Below, one piece after another: positions 25,501-34,174 of a DNA stretch of 64,000 nucleotides (positions are counted from its first letter, which is position 1; each line of letters starts with the position of its first letter). Both the position numbers and the translations under genes were made by a program. The stretch spans positions 186,001 through 250,000 of the forward strand of contig NZ_OEQB01000004.1 in the NCBI RefSeq assembly GCF_900240295.1, given 5' to 3'. Below the pieces are notes generated by a model. It made no database searches, was not told the origin of the DNA, and worked only from the letters and a program-made list of their open reading frames with translations. This DNA comes from Megasphaera vaginalis (ex Bordigoni et al. 2020). GTDB taxonomy: Bacteria > Bacillota > Negativicutes > Veillonellales > Megasphaeraceae.

Positions 25501-25540
25501 TTGTCTGCCAGGCAGCCGCAGCGCTGCCTTTAAACGCGAA

Positions 25541-25590
25541 TAAACGAACAAAGCCCTGCCGTGATTACACGGCAGGGCTTTGTTCGTTTA
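25541..25590. repeat. Perfect 23-bp inverted repeat with four-base loop
   Basis: Arms 25541-25563 and 25568-25590 are exact complements (core AAAGCCCTGCCGTG). It lies 33 bp past the CoA-transferase stop, so it may terminate that operon, though no U run follows beyond the stem. Confidence 0.75.
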
Positions 25591-25622
25591 TGGGGTGGAA
25601 AAATGGTGAATGCTGATTGGTA

Positions 25623-26960
25623 CTATCTTTTATTGCTCTTCCGCCAGATTCGCTGGGCTTCGGCGGCCTTGATCAGCTCTTCGCGGAAGTCGGGATGAGC
25701 CAGAGAAATAATTTTCTCCGCCCGTTGCCACGTCGCCAGTCCGTTGAGTTCGGCAATGCCGTACTCCGTTACCATGTATGGCGCCTGGGTTCGCGGCGTC
25801 GTAATAACATCGCCTTGCGTAAAGTACGGCAAAATGTTGGAATGGCGAACGCCTTTTTTGTCGACGTACATGGACGGCATGGCCAGGAAGGCCCGACCGT
25901 GTTCCGCGGCATAGGCGCCGGTAACAAAGTCAAGCTGTCCGCCTGTACCGCTGATCTGCCGCGTGCCGGAAGATTCGGAACAGATCTGTCCGTACAGATC
26001 CATGGCGATGCAACTGTTAATGGAGATAAAGTCGTCGAGTTCGGCGATGACGGCGGGATTGTTGACGAACGCCATCGGCGCCGACAGAATCGCCTGATTG
26101 CAGTCGAGGAACGCATACAGCTCAGGCGTTCCCATACAGATGGAGAAGACGCCTTTATGGCGGTTGAGCACTTTCTTTTTGTTCGTGATCTTGCCGGCTT
26201 TGTAGAGTTCCAGATAGCCGTCGCTCATCAGTTCCGTGTGCATGCCCAGGTCTTTCAGATCCGATGCGGCAATAAGAGCGCCCAGGGCATTGGGCATGCC
26301 GCCGATGCCGAGCTGTAAAGTCATGCCGTCGTGCAAATAAGGGAAGATATGTGCGGCGATCTGCTGATCGATTTCGCTGGGCGCGCGGTTCGGCAGCGTG
26401 GCCAGCGGCACGTCGCTCTCGACGACGTAATCGACATCGCTAATATGGATGTGGTCATTGGCGATGCCGCTGATGACGGGCATGTTCCGATTGACTTCGA
26501 CGATGATCGTCTGCGCCGCGTCAAGCAATTCCTGCTGGCAGCAGTTGGTCAGGCCGTAATTGAAATTGCCGTTCTTATCCATCGGCGCGACGGTGACCAT
26601 GGCGACATCGACGGGAGCCGTGCCGCGCGTATAATAGGAGCCGCAGTTGCGGAAAAGCATCGGCGCGTGATAGGCCAAGCCCTTGTCCAGATAGGAGCGA
26701 TCCAGGCCGGAGCAGTGCCAGAGGTTGTACGTGAAGGCCTGATGCTCACGATCGTTTTCGACGACCTGTACTTTTTTGGTCGAAATAGCGTGGCGGATCT
26801 TGACGTCCGTCAATTCATCGCGGCGCCGGGCCAGCGCGGCGTCGAGACTTTCGGGAAAGGAACAGCACTGGCTGTAATCGACCCAGTCACCGGATTTGAC
26901 GGCCTTTACGGCTTCTTCGGCGGTGACCAGTTTTTGCCTGTATTCTGCATGGAAATCCAT
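25623..26960 (-). CDS. CoA-transferase of the amino-acid oxidation operon
   Basis: About 445 residues, related along its length to the CoA-transferase at 12487. Active-site Glu in CSESSGTRQISGTGGQLDF; GIGGMPNALG in the N-domain. The ATG at 26960 aligns with the paralogue start; an in-frame ATG at 26978 is an alternative. Last gene of iorAB-permease-aminotransferase-CoA-transferase. It would pass CoA from the aryl- or branched-chain-acyl-CoA made by IorAB to acetate, conserving the thioester as acetyl-CoA. That role is inferred from context. Confidence 0.85.
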   Translation of the reverse strand: MDFHAEYRQKLVTAEEAVKAVKSGDWVDYSQCCSFPESLDAALARRRDELTDVKIRHAISTKKVQVVENDREHQAFTYNLWHCSGLDRSYLDKGLAYHAPMLFRNCGSYYTRGTAPVDVAMVTVAPMDKNGNFNYGLTNCCQQELLDAAQTIIVEVNRNMPVISGIANDHIHISDVDYVVESDVPLATLPNRAPSEIDQQIAAHIFPYLHDGMTLQLGIGGMPNALGALIAASDLKDLGMHTELMSDGYLELYKAGKITNKKKVLNRHKGVFSICMGTPELYAFLDCNQAILSAPMAFVNNPAVIAELDDFISINSCIAMDLYGQICSESSGTRQISGTGGQLDFVTGAYAAEHGRAFLAMPSMYVDKKGVRHSNILPYFTQGDVITTPRTQAPYMVTEYGIAELNGLATWQRAEKIISLAHPDFREELIKAAEAQRIWRKSNKR

Positions 26961-26997
26961 TGCATCACCTGATTTCATAAGAATGTAGCGCCTTTTT

Positions 26998-28185
26998 TCA
27001 ACGGTAGCTGTCCATCAGCTTTTGGAATACCGGCAGCGACCGTTTGATCATTTCCGGGTCGACGCAGTAGGAAATGCGGACATAGCCGGGGCAGCCGAAG
27101 CTGTCGGCCGGAACGATCAGGAGATTCAAGGCTTTCGCCTTTGCGGAGAAGCTGTTGGCGTCGGCTTCCGGCGATTTCACGAAGAGATAAAAGGCGCCGC
27201 CGGGGTAAACGCAGTCATAGCCCATTTCCTTCAAACCGTTGTAAAGAAGACGGCGATTGCCGTCGTAAATGGAGATATCCGAGGTCCGGCCCAGGCACCG
27301 CAAGACGACATCCTGGAAGAGATGAGGCGCGCAGACGAAGCCCATCGAGCGTCCGGCGCCGCAGACTGCCGTGTAAACGGCTTTGCTGTCGGCGGCACAA
27401 TCGGGAACCAGGATATAGCCGATGCGTTCGCCCGGCAGGGAGATCGATTTGCTGTAAGAATAGCAGATGATCGTGTTGCTGTAATACTTGGGCACGTAGA
27501 GGATGGGCAGGCCGTCGTAAATAATTTCTCTGTACGGTTCGTCGGCGATCACGTAAATGGGATGGCCGACTTCTTTCGATTTTTTGGTCAGCAGGACGCT
27601 CAGCGCTTCGTACGTTTCCGAAGCGTAAACGACGCCTGACGGATTGTTCGGCGAGTTGATGATAATCGCCCGCGTCTGCGGGGTAATCGCCTTTTCCAGC
27701 AAGTCGAGAGAAATCTGGAATCGGTCGGTGTCGGGCGGAATGATGACTGTCTTGGCGCCGGCGTTGGCGATGAATGCCGTATATTCCGGGAAGAACGGCG
27801 CGATGACGATGACTTCGTCGTCGGGCGATTCGACCAGGGCTTTCAGCGTAATCGTCAGCGAGGCGGCGGCGCCGCAGGTCATGTAGAAATTATCGGCTGA
27901 TACGCGCGCGTCGTAGGTCTTGTTCATATAGTCTGCCAGCCCTTTGCGGACGGCTGTGTCGCCGGCTGCCGCCGTATACCCGTGAACGGCGACGGACGGA
28001 CGGGAAGAGACGATGTCGATGATCGCCTGGCGAACGTCTTCCGGCGCCGGTACCGTCGGGTTGCCGATGCTGAAGTCGAAGACGTTTTCCGCGCCTACTT
28101 TGGCGGCCTGTTCCTGGCCGTAAGTGAAGAGTTCACGGATCACGGAACTTTGCGAACCGAGCCGGTACATTTCTTGTGAAGCCAT
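26998..28185 (-). CDS. PLP-dependent aminotransferase (class I/II)
   Basis: 395 residues, fold-type I. The PLP-binding Lys is in SYSKSISLPGERIGY (about residue 235), with NSPNNPSGVVY and DEPYREI contacting the cofactor and FSIGNPTVPAP at the substrate side. ATG 28185 has ATAGGAGTG upstream. It starts 33 bp after the permease gene. It would turn the imported amino acid into its 2-oxo acid for IorAB. Sequence alone does not tell aromatic from branched-chain or alanine preference. Confidence 0.9.
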   Translation of the reverse strand: MASQEMYRLGSQSSVIRELFTYGQEQAAKVGAENVFDFSIGNPTVPAPEDVRQAIIDIVSSRPSVAVHGYTAAAGDTAVRKGLADYMNKTYDARVSADNFYMTCGAAASLTITLKALVESPDDEVIVIAPFFPEYTAFIANAGAKTVIIPPDTDRFQISLDLLEKAITPQTRAIIINSPNNPSGVVYASETYEALSVLLTKKSKEVGHPIYVIADEPYREIIYDGLPILYVPKYYSNTIICYSYSKSISLPGERIGYILVPDCAADSKAVYTAVCGAGRSMGFVCAPHLFQDVVLRCLGRTSDISIYDGNRRLLYNGLKEMGYDCVYPGGAFYLFVKSPEADANSFSAKAKALNLLIVPADSFGCPGYVRISYCVDPEMIKRSLPVFQKLMDSYR

Positions 28186-28218
28186 ATTGATCACTCCTAT
28201 ATCATATTTTCCCTTTTA

Positions 28219-29607
28219 TTATACCTCAGGATGATTGTTTATGACACTGTGCTTATGACCGTAGGCCACATAGATGATCAGGCCCAGAATGGACCAAAAG
28301 ACGAAGAGCGCCAGCGTGTGCCAGGAGAGCTGCGTGAAGATAAAGGCGCAGAAAATAAATCCCAAAGGCGCGATGATATGGACTGCAGGGCAGCGGAAGG
28401 CACGCGGTTTGTCGGGATAGATGCGGCGCAGGACGATGATGCCGACGCAGGAGCAGAGGAATGCGAAAATCGTGCCGGCGCTGCAGGTTTCGGCGACGAT
28501 CTGGATCGGCGTGAAGCCCGTGATGCAGGCGACGAGAATGCCGACGATAATTTGGATCTTATAGGGCGTATGGAACTTCGAGTGAACCTTGTACAGCGAC
28601 ATCGGCATCAAACCGTCGCGGCTCATGGAATAGAGCGCGCGGCTTTGCGCGAAGAGCATCATCAGGACGACTGTCGAAAGGCCGCAAAGAGCGCCGGTGC
28701 CGACGATGGCCGAGCCGGCGTGCATGCCGATGTATTCCAATACATAAGAAGCCGGCGCCGCCGTGTTCAGCATTTGATAAGGCACGACGCCCGTCATTGT
28801 GGCGCAGACGGCGATATACAAAATCGTACAAATCGTTAAGGCAGAAATGATGCCGATCGGCATATCCCGTTTCGGATTTTTCGTTTCTTCAGCCGCCGTC
28901 GACAAGGCGTCGAAGCCCAAGTAGGCAAAGAACAGGACGGCTGTCCCTGCCGTTACGCCTTTCCAGCCGAAGGGCAGGAAGGGATCCCAGTTGACGGGAT
29001 CGATATGGGGGGCTGCAAAGAAGAGGAAAATGAAGATCGTGCCGATTTTGATGAATACGAGAATCTTGTTTACTCTGGCGCTTTCCCTGACGCCGATGAC
29101 CAGCAGCAGCGTAGCCAGGAGCACGACGGCGGCGGCAGGCAAATTCACGATGCCGCCGTCTGCCGGCACCATAGTCAGCGCTTTCGGCAAATCGATGCCG
29201 CAGGAGTGAAGGATGCCGACGAAGTAGGCGGACCAGCCGCCGGCAACGGCGCTGGCGCCGACGGAGTATTCCAGAATCAGGCTCCAGCCGACCCACCAGC
29301 CGAAGATTTCTCCTAAAGACGCATAGGCATACGTATACGAGCTGCCGGCGACAGGTAAAAAGGACGCCAGTTCCGAATACGCAAGACAAACAAAAGCGCA
29401 GGTCACGCCGGCAAGAACGAAGGACAACATCAGCGCCGGTCCGGCGTACTTGGCGGCGCCGATGCCGGTCAGGACGAAGATGCCCGTGCCGATGATGATG
29501 CCGAGGCCCATCAAGGTTATATCCATGGCTCCCAACGCTTTCGTCAATTTCTTTTCCTGCGTTGTTGCCATCAGTTCATCAAAAGATTTCCGTCTGAAGA
29601 ACGTCAT
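28219..29607 (-). CDS. APC-superfamily amino acid permease
   Basis: 462 residues with 12 predicted TM helices. The family signature GLGIIIGTGIFVLTGIGAAKYAGPA is in TM1, and FFAYLGFDALSTAAEETKNP lies in the middle. It is closest in appearance to the cationic/neutral amino acid (YfnA/CAT) group. It lies between iorB and the aminotransferase, in the same direction with 33-37 bp gaps. The likely substrate is the amino acid oxidised by this operon. Confidence 0.9.
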   Translation of the reverse strand: MTFFRRKSFDELMATTQEKKLTKALGAMDITLMGLGIIIGTGIFVLTGIGAAKYAGPALMLSFVLAGVTCAFVCLAYSELASFLPVAGSSYTYAYASLGEIFGWWVGWSLILEYSVGASAVAGGWSAYFVGILHSCGIDLPKALTMVPADGGIVNLPAAAVVLLATLLLVIGVRESARVNKILVFIKIGTIFIFLFFAAPHIDPVNWDPFLPFGWKGVTAGTAVLFFAYLGFDALSTAAEETKNPKRDMPIGIISALTICTILYIAVCATMTGVVPYQMLNTAAPASYVLEYIGMHAGSAIVGTGALCGLSTVVLMMLFAQSRALYSMSRDGLMPMSLYKVHSKFHTPYKIQIIVGILVACITGFTPIQIVAETCSAGTIFAFLCSCVGIIVLRRIYPDKPRAFRCPAVHIIAPLGFIFCAFIFTQLSWHTLALFVFWSILGLIIYVAYGHKHSVINNHPEV

Positions 29608-29644
29608 AATTGGTTCATCCCCTCTCGAAAGGACAGATAGTTCA

Positions 29645-30220
29645 TTATACTGCGTTGAAGCCTAACGCAAAGGCTTGTAAATTGAGATCGATAAATTTCG
29701 GTTTGACCGTTTTGGCGATGATCGCCTTCCAGTCGATATCCGTCAGATCCAAGGCTTTAATCAGGGCGCCGAGGAGAACGATGTTGGCGCTCTTCGGGTT
29801 GCCAATGTCCGTTGCAATCTTTGTAGCGTCCAATTTCAGTACCGTCGCTCTCTTTTCCAGCTCTTCTATAATTGTCGTCGGATATTTCCGGGCTCCCGAC
29901 AAGATCGGCATGGACGGGATGCGGTACGTGTTGACGACGATCTTTCCGTCGGGCTTCATGAACTTCGCATAACGGGCGGCTTCCATTTCCTCAAAAGACA
30001 CGAGCAGGTCTGCCGCGCCTTCGCCGATAATCGGCGAATGGACCTTGCTGCCGAAGCGGACTTGGGTGCTGACGCTGCCGCCGCGCTGGCTCATGCCGTG
30101 AACTTCCGACATTTTTACATCATAGCCGTTTTCGATCAGGCCGATCGTCAGGATCTTACTGGCTAAAATCGTTCCTTGGCCGCCTACGCCGACAAACAAT
30201 ACGCTTTTTACGTCATTCAT
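29645..30220 (-). CDS. iorB: Indolepyruvate:ferredoxin oxidoreductase, beta subunit
   Basis: 191 residues, the pyruvate:ferredoxin oxidoreductase gamma-type domain that binds CoA. It begins VLFVGVGGQGTILASKIL and includes SEVHGMSQRGGSVSTQVR, both diagnostic of IorB. ATG 30220 follows GAAGGAGG, one base after the iorA stop. With IorA it oxidatively decarboxylates aryl-pyruvates to aryl-acetyl-CoA and reduces ferredoxin; some homologues act on branched-chain 2-oxo acids. Confidence 0.95.
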   Translation of the reverse strand: MNDVKSVLFVGVGGQGTILASKILTIGLIENGYDVKMSEVHGMSQRGGSVSTQVRFGSKVHSPIIGEGAADLLVSFEEMEAARYAKFMKPDGKIVVNTYRIPSMPILSGARKYPTTIIEELEKRATVLKLDATKIATDIGNPKSANIVLLGALIKALDLTDIDWKAIIAKTVKPKFIDLNLQAFALGFNAV

Positions 30221-30221
30221 C

Positions 30222-32006
30222 TTAAAGGACCTCCTTCCGGGAAATAGCACTCACAGGGCAGACTTGCGCGCAGACGCTGCAGCCGACGCAGTCGGCGGCG
30301 GAGATGGACGACTTCTTCTTTTCGTCATCAAAACGCAGTGCCGGACAGCCGGTGGAAAGACATTTCTTACAGCCGATGCATTTCTCTTGATCGACGACGA
30401 AAATACGATTGTCAATGGCAAATTCTTCCAGGTCTTCTTTCGAGAATTTTTTCAAGACGCAAGGCCATCTGGTAATGATGACCGACGGGGCGTCTGTAAT
30501 GGCGTAAGCCCAGTCCAGCGTTTCTTTCATCGCTTTCAGGTCCAAGGGATTGACGGTGCGTATGTTTTTGATTCCCAAGGCGCTGACGACGGCTTCCAGA
30601 TCAATCAGCGTCGTCGGATCGCCTTTGATGTTGTAGCCGGTGCCGGGATTTTCCTGATGGCCGGTCATGCCGGTAATGCGGTTGTCCAAGATGACGCAGA
30701 TCGTATTGGACCCGTTATACGCAACTTCCGTCAGCGAATTGATGCCTGTATGGAAGAACGTCGAATCGCCCATGACGGCGACGACGCGCTTATCCTGATG
30801 GCTCCGTTCAAAACTGTGTACCATGCCGTGGCCGACGGAAAAGGCGCTGCCCATACAAAGGGCGATGTCCTTGGCGTTCAGCGGTTCGGCTCCGCCCAAG
30901 GCATAACAGCCGATATCGCCGATCATGACGGTGTTTTTACGTTTGCTCAGTTCATAAAAGAAACCGCGGTGAGGACAGCCGGCGCATAAAGTTGGCGGCC
31001 GCGGTACGAGCAGGTCGTCCGGTACGTCGACGCCCTTACTTTCTTCGTGCAGAATGCCCTTGGCGATGATATTCGGATTCAGCTCGTCAATCTTGGGGAT
31101 GACGTCTTTTCCGTGGCAGGCGATGCTGGCCTGGCGGATCTGTTCTTCCATATACGGATCGAGTTCTTCAATGACGTACAACTCGTCAACGGCTTCGCTG
31201 AATTCTTTGATCTTTTTCAGCGGCATCGGGTAGGTCAGGCCGACTTTGAAATACGAAGCATTTTCGCCGAAGACCTCTTTCGCGTACGTGTATGCGGCGC
31301 CGGCAGCGACGATGCCGATTTTTGTGGAGTTCATTTCCGTGCTGTTCCACGGACAGATTTCCGTGTACTCTTTCAGCTTTTCTTCCCGTTCTTCAACGAC
31401 GTAACGGCGGACCTTGGAAACGGCAGGAACGGCATCCATCCGTTCGCGGTGTTTTTCATACAGGACCGGGGAGACTTCTTGGCGAACGCCTTCTTCGACG
31501 AGGCTCTTCGAGTGACAGACGCGTGTCGTCATACGCAGCATGACGGGAACGCCGAATTTTTCACTCAAGTCATAGGCGCCTTTCGTCATGTCGAGACATT
31601 CCTGCGAGTCCGACGGTTCCAACATCGCGATCTTGGCAAATTTGGCGTAATTGCGGTTGTCCTGTTCGTTTTGGGAAGAATGCATGCCGGGATCGTCGGC
31701 GGAAACGAACATGAAGCCGCCGTTTACAGCGAGATAGGAGAAGGTGAAAAGCGGATCGGCGGCCACGTTGACGCCGACCATCTTCATTGACGCAAAGGAG
31801 CGGACGCCGGCCATGGAAGCGCCGATAGCGGCTTCCATGGCTACCTTTTCGTTGGGAGCCCATTCGGCATAAACTTCATCGTAAGCGGAAATGTTTTCCA
31901 GTATTTCCGTACTCGGCGTACCGGGATAAGCGGAAGCGAAAGAAACGCCTGCTTCGTATAAACCTCTGGCGACGGCTTCATCTCCTGTCATTAGTTTTTT
32001 CATCAT
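30222..32006 (-). CDS. iorA: Indolepyruvate:ferredoxin oxidoreductase, alpha subunit
   Basis: 594 residues. An N-terminal pyrimidine-binding domain (MTGDEAVARGLYEAGV), a TPP domain (GDIGCYALGG, VVAVMGDSTFFHTGINSL) and a C-terminal two-cluster ferredoxin domain (CIGCKKCLSTGC and CVGCSVCAQVC) give the usual IorA layout. The tandem ATG at 32006/32003 follows AAGGAGG; earlier hydrophobic codons are an artefact of the AT-rich leader. First gene of the operon, behind a sigma-54-type promoter at 32093-32108. The enzyme is oxygen-sensitive in known anaerobes. Confidence 0.95.
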   Translation of the reverse strand: MMKKLMTGDEAVARGLYEAGVSFASAYPGTPSTEILENISAYDEVYAEWAPNEKVAMEAAIGASMAGVRSFASMKMVGVNVAADPLFTFSYLAVNGGFMFVSADDPGMHSSQNEQDNRNYAKFAKIAMLEPSDSQECLDMTKGAYDLSEKFGVPVMLRMTTRVCHSKSLVEEGVRQEVSPVLYEKHRERMDAVPAVSKVRRYVVEEREEKLKEYTEICPWNSTEMNSTKIGIVAAGAAYTYAKEVFGENASYFKVGLTYPMPLKKIKEFSEAVDELYVIEELDPYMEEQIRQASIACHGKDVIPKIDELNPNIIAKGILHEESKGVDVPDDLLVPRPPTLCAGCPHRGFFYELSKRKNTVMIGDIGCYALGGAEPLNAKDIALCMGSAFSVGHGMVHSFERSHQDKRVVAVMGDSTFFHTGINSLTEVAYNGSNTICVILDNRITGMTGHQENPGTGYNIKGDPTTLIDLEAVVSALGIKNIRTVNPLDLKAMKETLDWAYAITDAPSVIITRWPCVLKKFSKEDLEEFAIDNRIFVVDQEKCIGCKKCLSTGCPALRFDDEKKKSSISAADCVGCSVCAQVCPVSAISRKEVL

Positions 32007-32092
32007 AAACAGCCTCCTTGCTTTAAATATAAATATAAATACCATAAAAACATAAAAAGAAAACGAAAAAATCATTCAGGCAATGATATATA

Positions 32093-32108
32093 AGAAATTT
32101 TCGGGCCA
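32093..32108 (-). promoter_or_regulatory. Sigma-54 (-24/-12) promoter of the ior operon
   Basis: Minus-strand TGGCCCGAAAATTTCT fits TGGCACG-N4-TTGCW except at two bases; GG and the conserved C of the -12 element are correctly spaced. It lies 87 bases before iorA. It is facing a divergent sigma-54 activator gene, and its sequence extends into the same AATTTCTTATA found at the promoter at 40533-40548. Confidence 0.65.
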
Positions 32109-32193
32109 ATTATAGAAATACAGGTTTTACCTTATGTTTACCAAAAAGCATAACAGAAATAACTGCAACTTATGTAAAAAAAGTAGACAATAT

Positions 32194-32222
32194 TTTACTG
32201 ACAGGGTTTACTTTGCTACAAT
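32194..32222 (+). promoter_or_regulatory. Housekeeping promoter of the PrpR-type activator
   Basis: TTTACT (32194-32199) and TACAAT (32217-32222) with a 17-bp spacer, about 35 bases before the start codon. Confidence 0.5.
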
Positions 32223-32262
32223 AGAAGCATACGAGAACTGGTACGGGTAGGGGATGATAATC

Positions 32263-34161
32263 ATGGAAAAAATATCATTTTTGTTAGCCGATGAAATATT
32301 AAAAAAAGAAGTTGAGCAGATTCTCTGGATTTACCGGTCGGAGCAGGAGAAGATCGACATCCGGACGGAAATCGGGATTATCGACTTGGAGCATATTGAA
32401 AAACAGGCGCAGGACATGATTGCCGGCGGTGCGCAGGTTATTATTACGAACAGCGGTTCCCACTCGATTCTCAGCCGCACGATTACGGAAGTGCCGATCC
32501 TTTGTCTGTACAGCTCGACAAGCGATACGCTTTACACGCTTCATCAAGTGGCGTCGTATAATACGATTCATCTGCTGCTGAATAAAAATTTTATTTTTAA
32601 TGCCGAGCTCTGTTCCGACGATATCAAGAAGAAGCTGAAGATCCACAGCTCTTACAGTGTCGATACGACATATCATGAATTGCGGACCATTGTCAACCGA
32701 ATTCCCGTCACTTCCGACGCCGTCCTTGTCGGCTGCACGCTGTTGCCGCAGATCGCCAATACGCCGCTGCCGATTATGCCGATCAGGCCCAGTGAATCAG
32801 CTATCCTTTCTGTGTACCAATACGCCTGCGAATTGATATCCTTCAAGCGACAAGGGCAAAACTGGGGCGCCATGATCAGCGCCGTCCTGGAAAACTTCAA
32901 CGACGGCATCATCATTTGTGACGCCGCCGGAAAAATATACCATATCAATAAGATGGCCAAACGCTTTTTAAAGACGGCAGGCAATCCGGGTTACCTGCGC
33001 GACGTCTTGCCGGGCATCCTGGAAGAGGGGGCGGGGCCGCAGCAACTGAAGGAAAAGATCGTGACCTTGGCCCCGTACACGCTGGTCATTACGACGTCGA
33101 CTTTTCGCGTCGATCGGGACCAACATTATGCGCTGAATATCCGCGACGTTACGGAACTGCAACATCTGGAAAAACATATTCGGTACAAGTTGTCCAAAAC
33201 GGGTCTCCAGGCGCAGCATCACTTTTCCGATATCAAGACGATCAACGACGGCATGAAAAATATCATTCACACTGCCGCGACGATGGCGACTTACGATGCG
33301 CCGGTGTTGATCCAAGGTGAAAGCGGCACGGGTAAGGAACTGTTTGCGCAGAGCATTCATAACCACAGCCCGCGGCGTAACGGCCCTTTCGTCGTCGTCA
33401 ATTGTGCGGCGCTGCCGTCCGATTTGTTGGAAAGTGAACTTTTCGGCTACGTCGGCGGCGCCTTTACAGGCGCCCGCAAAGAAGGCAAGGCGGGGCTTTT
33501 CGAGCTGGCCCATAACGGGACGATTTTTCTCGATGAGATCAACAGCATGTCGCCCAATATTCAGTCCAAACTGCTGCGCGTTCTGGAAACGAAAGAAGTC
33601 ATGCGCATCGGCTCGGACTATATCATTCCCTTGGATATCCGCGTTATTTCCGCCAGCAATGCCGATATTATGCAGGCCGTTTTATCCGGGGCGTTTCGCC
33701 GTGACCTGTTTTTTCGTTTGAATACGCTGACGCTGAATCTGCCGTCTCTAAATGAGCGAAAAGAAGATATCGTTTATTTATTCGCCTTTTTTATGGAAAA
33801 AATTTCCGGAAAGAAGGGGCGGGGAAAAGCCGTTCCGCCGCAGCTGCAAAACGCCCTGGAACGGCATCGTTGGTGGGGAAATATCCGCGAACTGCACAGT
33901 GTAGCCATGCGGTATCATATATTCAGCGACAGTTGCAGCGACGATTACGGCGAGCTCTTTGACGATGTGAAACAGCCGGCGTCGGTGACCGGGACGCTGC
34001 GCCATGACGAGATGGTCCCCGATTTGGACATGAAAAAACTACAGGCTTCTTTCCAGCAATTAGTCATTCAGGATCTGTTGGATCAAGGCTATACCAAGGT
34101 TCAAGTTGCTAAGATTCTGCATCTGAGCCGTCAGACTCTGTTTAACAGGCTGAAACAATGA
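32263..34161 (+). CDS. Sigma-54-dependent activator with PrpR_N sensor domain
   Basis: 632 residues. A PrpR_N-type ligand domain (1-180, e.g. GGAQVIITNSGSHSIL), a PAS-like segment (about 205-300), and a sigma-54 AAA+ domain with Walker A GESGTGKE, GAFTGA loop and Walker B GTIFLDEI. The Fis-type HTH (KVQVAKILHLSRQTLFNRL) is at the end. ATG 32263 is preferred because AGGGG lies nine bases upstream; the ATG at 32254 sits too close. It diverges from iorA and should switch on that operon in response to an amino acid or 2-oxo acid. Convergent with rpoN, 13 bp apart. Confidence 0.92.
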   Translation: MEKISFLLADEILKKEVEQILWIYRSEQEKIDIRTEIGIIDLEHIEKQAQDMIAGGAQVIITNSGSHSILSRTITEVPILCLYSSTSDTLYTLHQVASYNTIHLLLNKNFIFNAELCSDDIKKKLKIHSSYSVDTTYHELRTIVNRIPVTSDAVLVGCTLLPQIANTPLPIMPIRPSESAILSVYQYACELISFKRQGQNWGAMISAVLENFNDGIIICDAAGKIYHINKMAKRFLKTAGNPGYLRDVLPGILEEGAGPQQLKEKIVTLAPYTLVITTSTFRVDRDQHYALNIRDVTELQHLEKHIRYKLSKTGLQAQHHFSDIKTINDGMKNIIHTAATMATYDAPVLIQGESGTGKELFAQSIHNHSPRRNGPFVVVNCAALPSDLLESELFGYVGGAFTGARKEGKAGLFELAHNGTIFLDEINSMSPNIQSKLLRVLETKEVMRIGSDYIIPLDIRVISASNADIMQAVLSGAFRRDLFFRLNTLTLNLPSLNERKEDIVYLFAFFMEKISGKKGRGKAVPPQLQNALERHRWWGNIRELHSVAMRYHIFSDSCSDDYGELFDDVKQPASVTGTLRHDEMVPDLDMKKLQASFQQLVIQDLLDQGYTKVQVAKILHLSRQTLFNRLKQ

Positions 34162-34174
34162 GTGCGCCGTCACT

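Noticed and set aside
32108-32260. TTATG/CATAA repeats (32133-32154) as the PrpR-type activator site
   Set aside because: The arms are only five bases in very AT-rich DNA; chance occurrence is likely.
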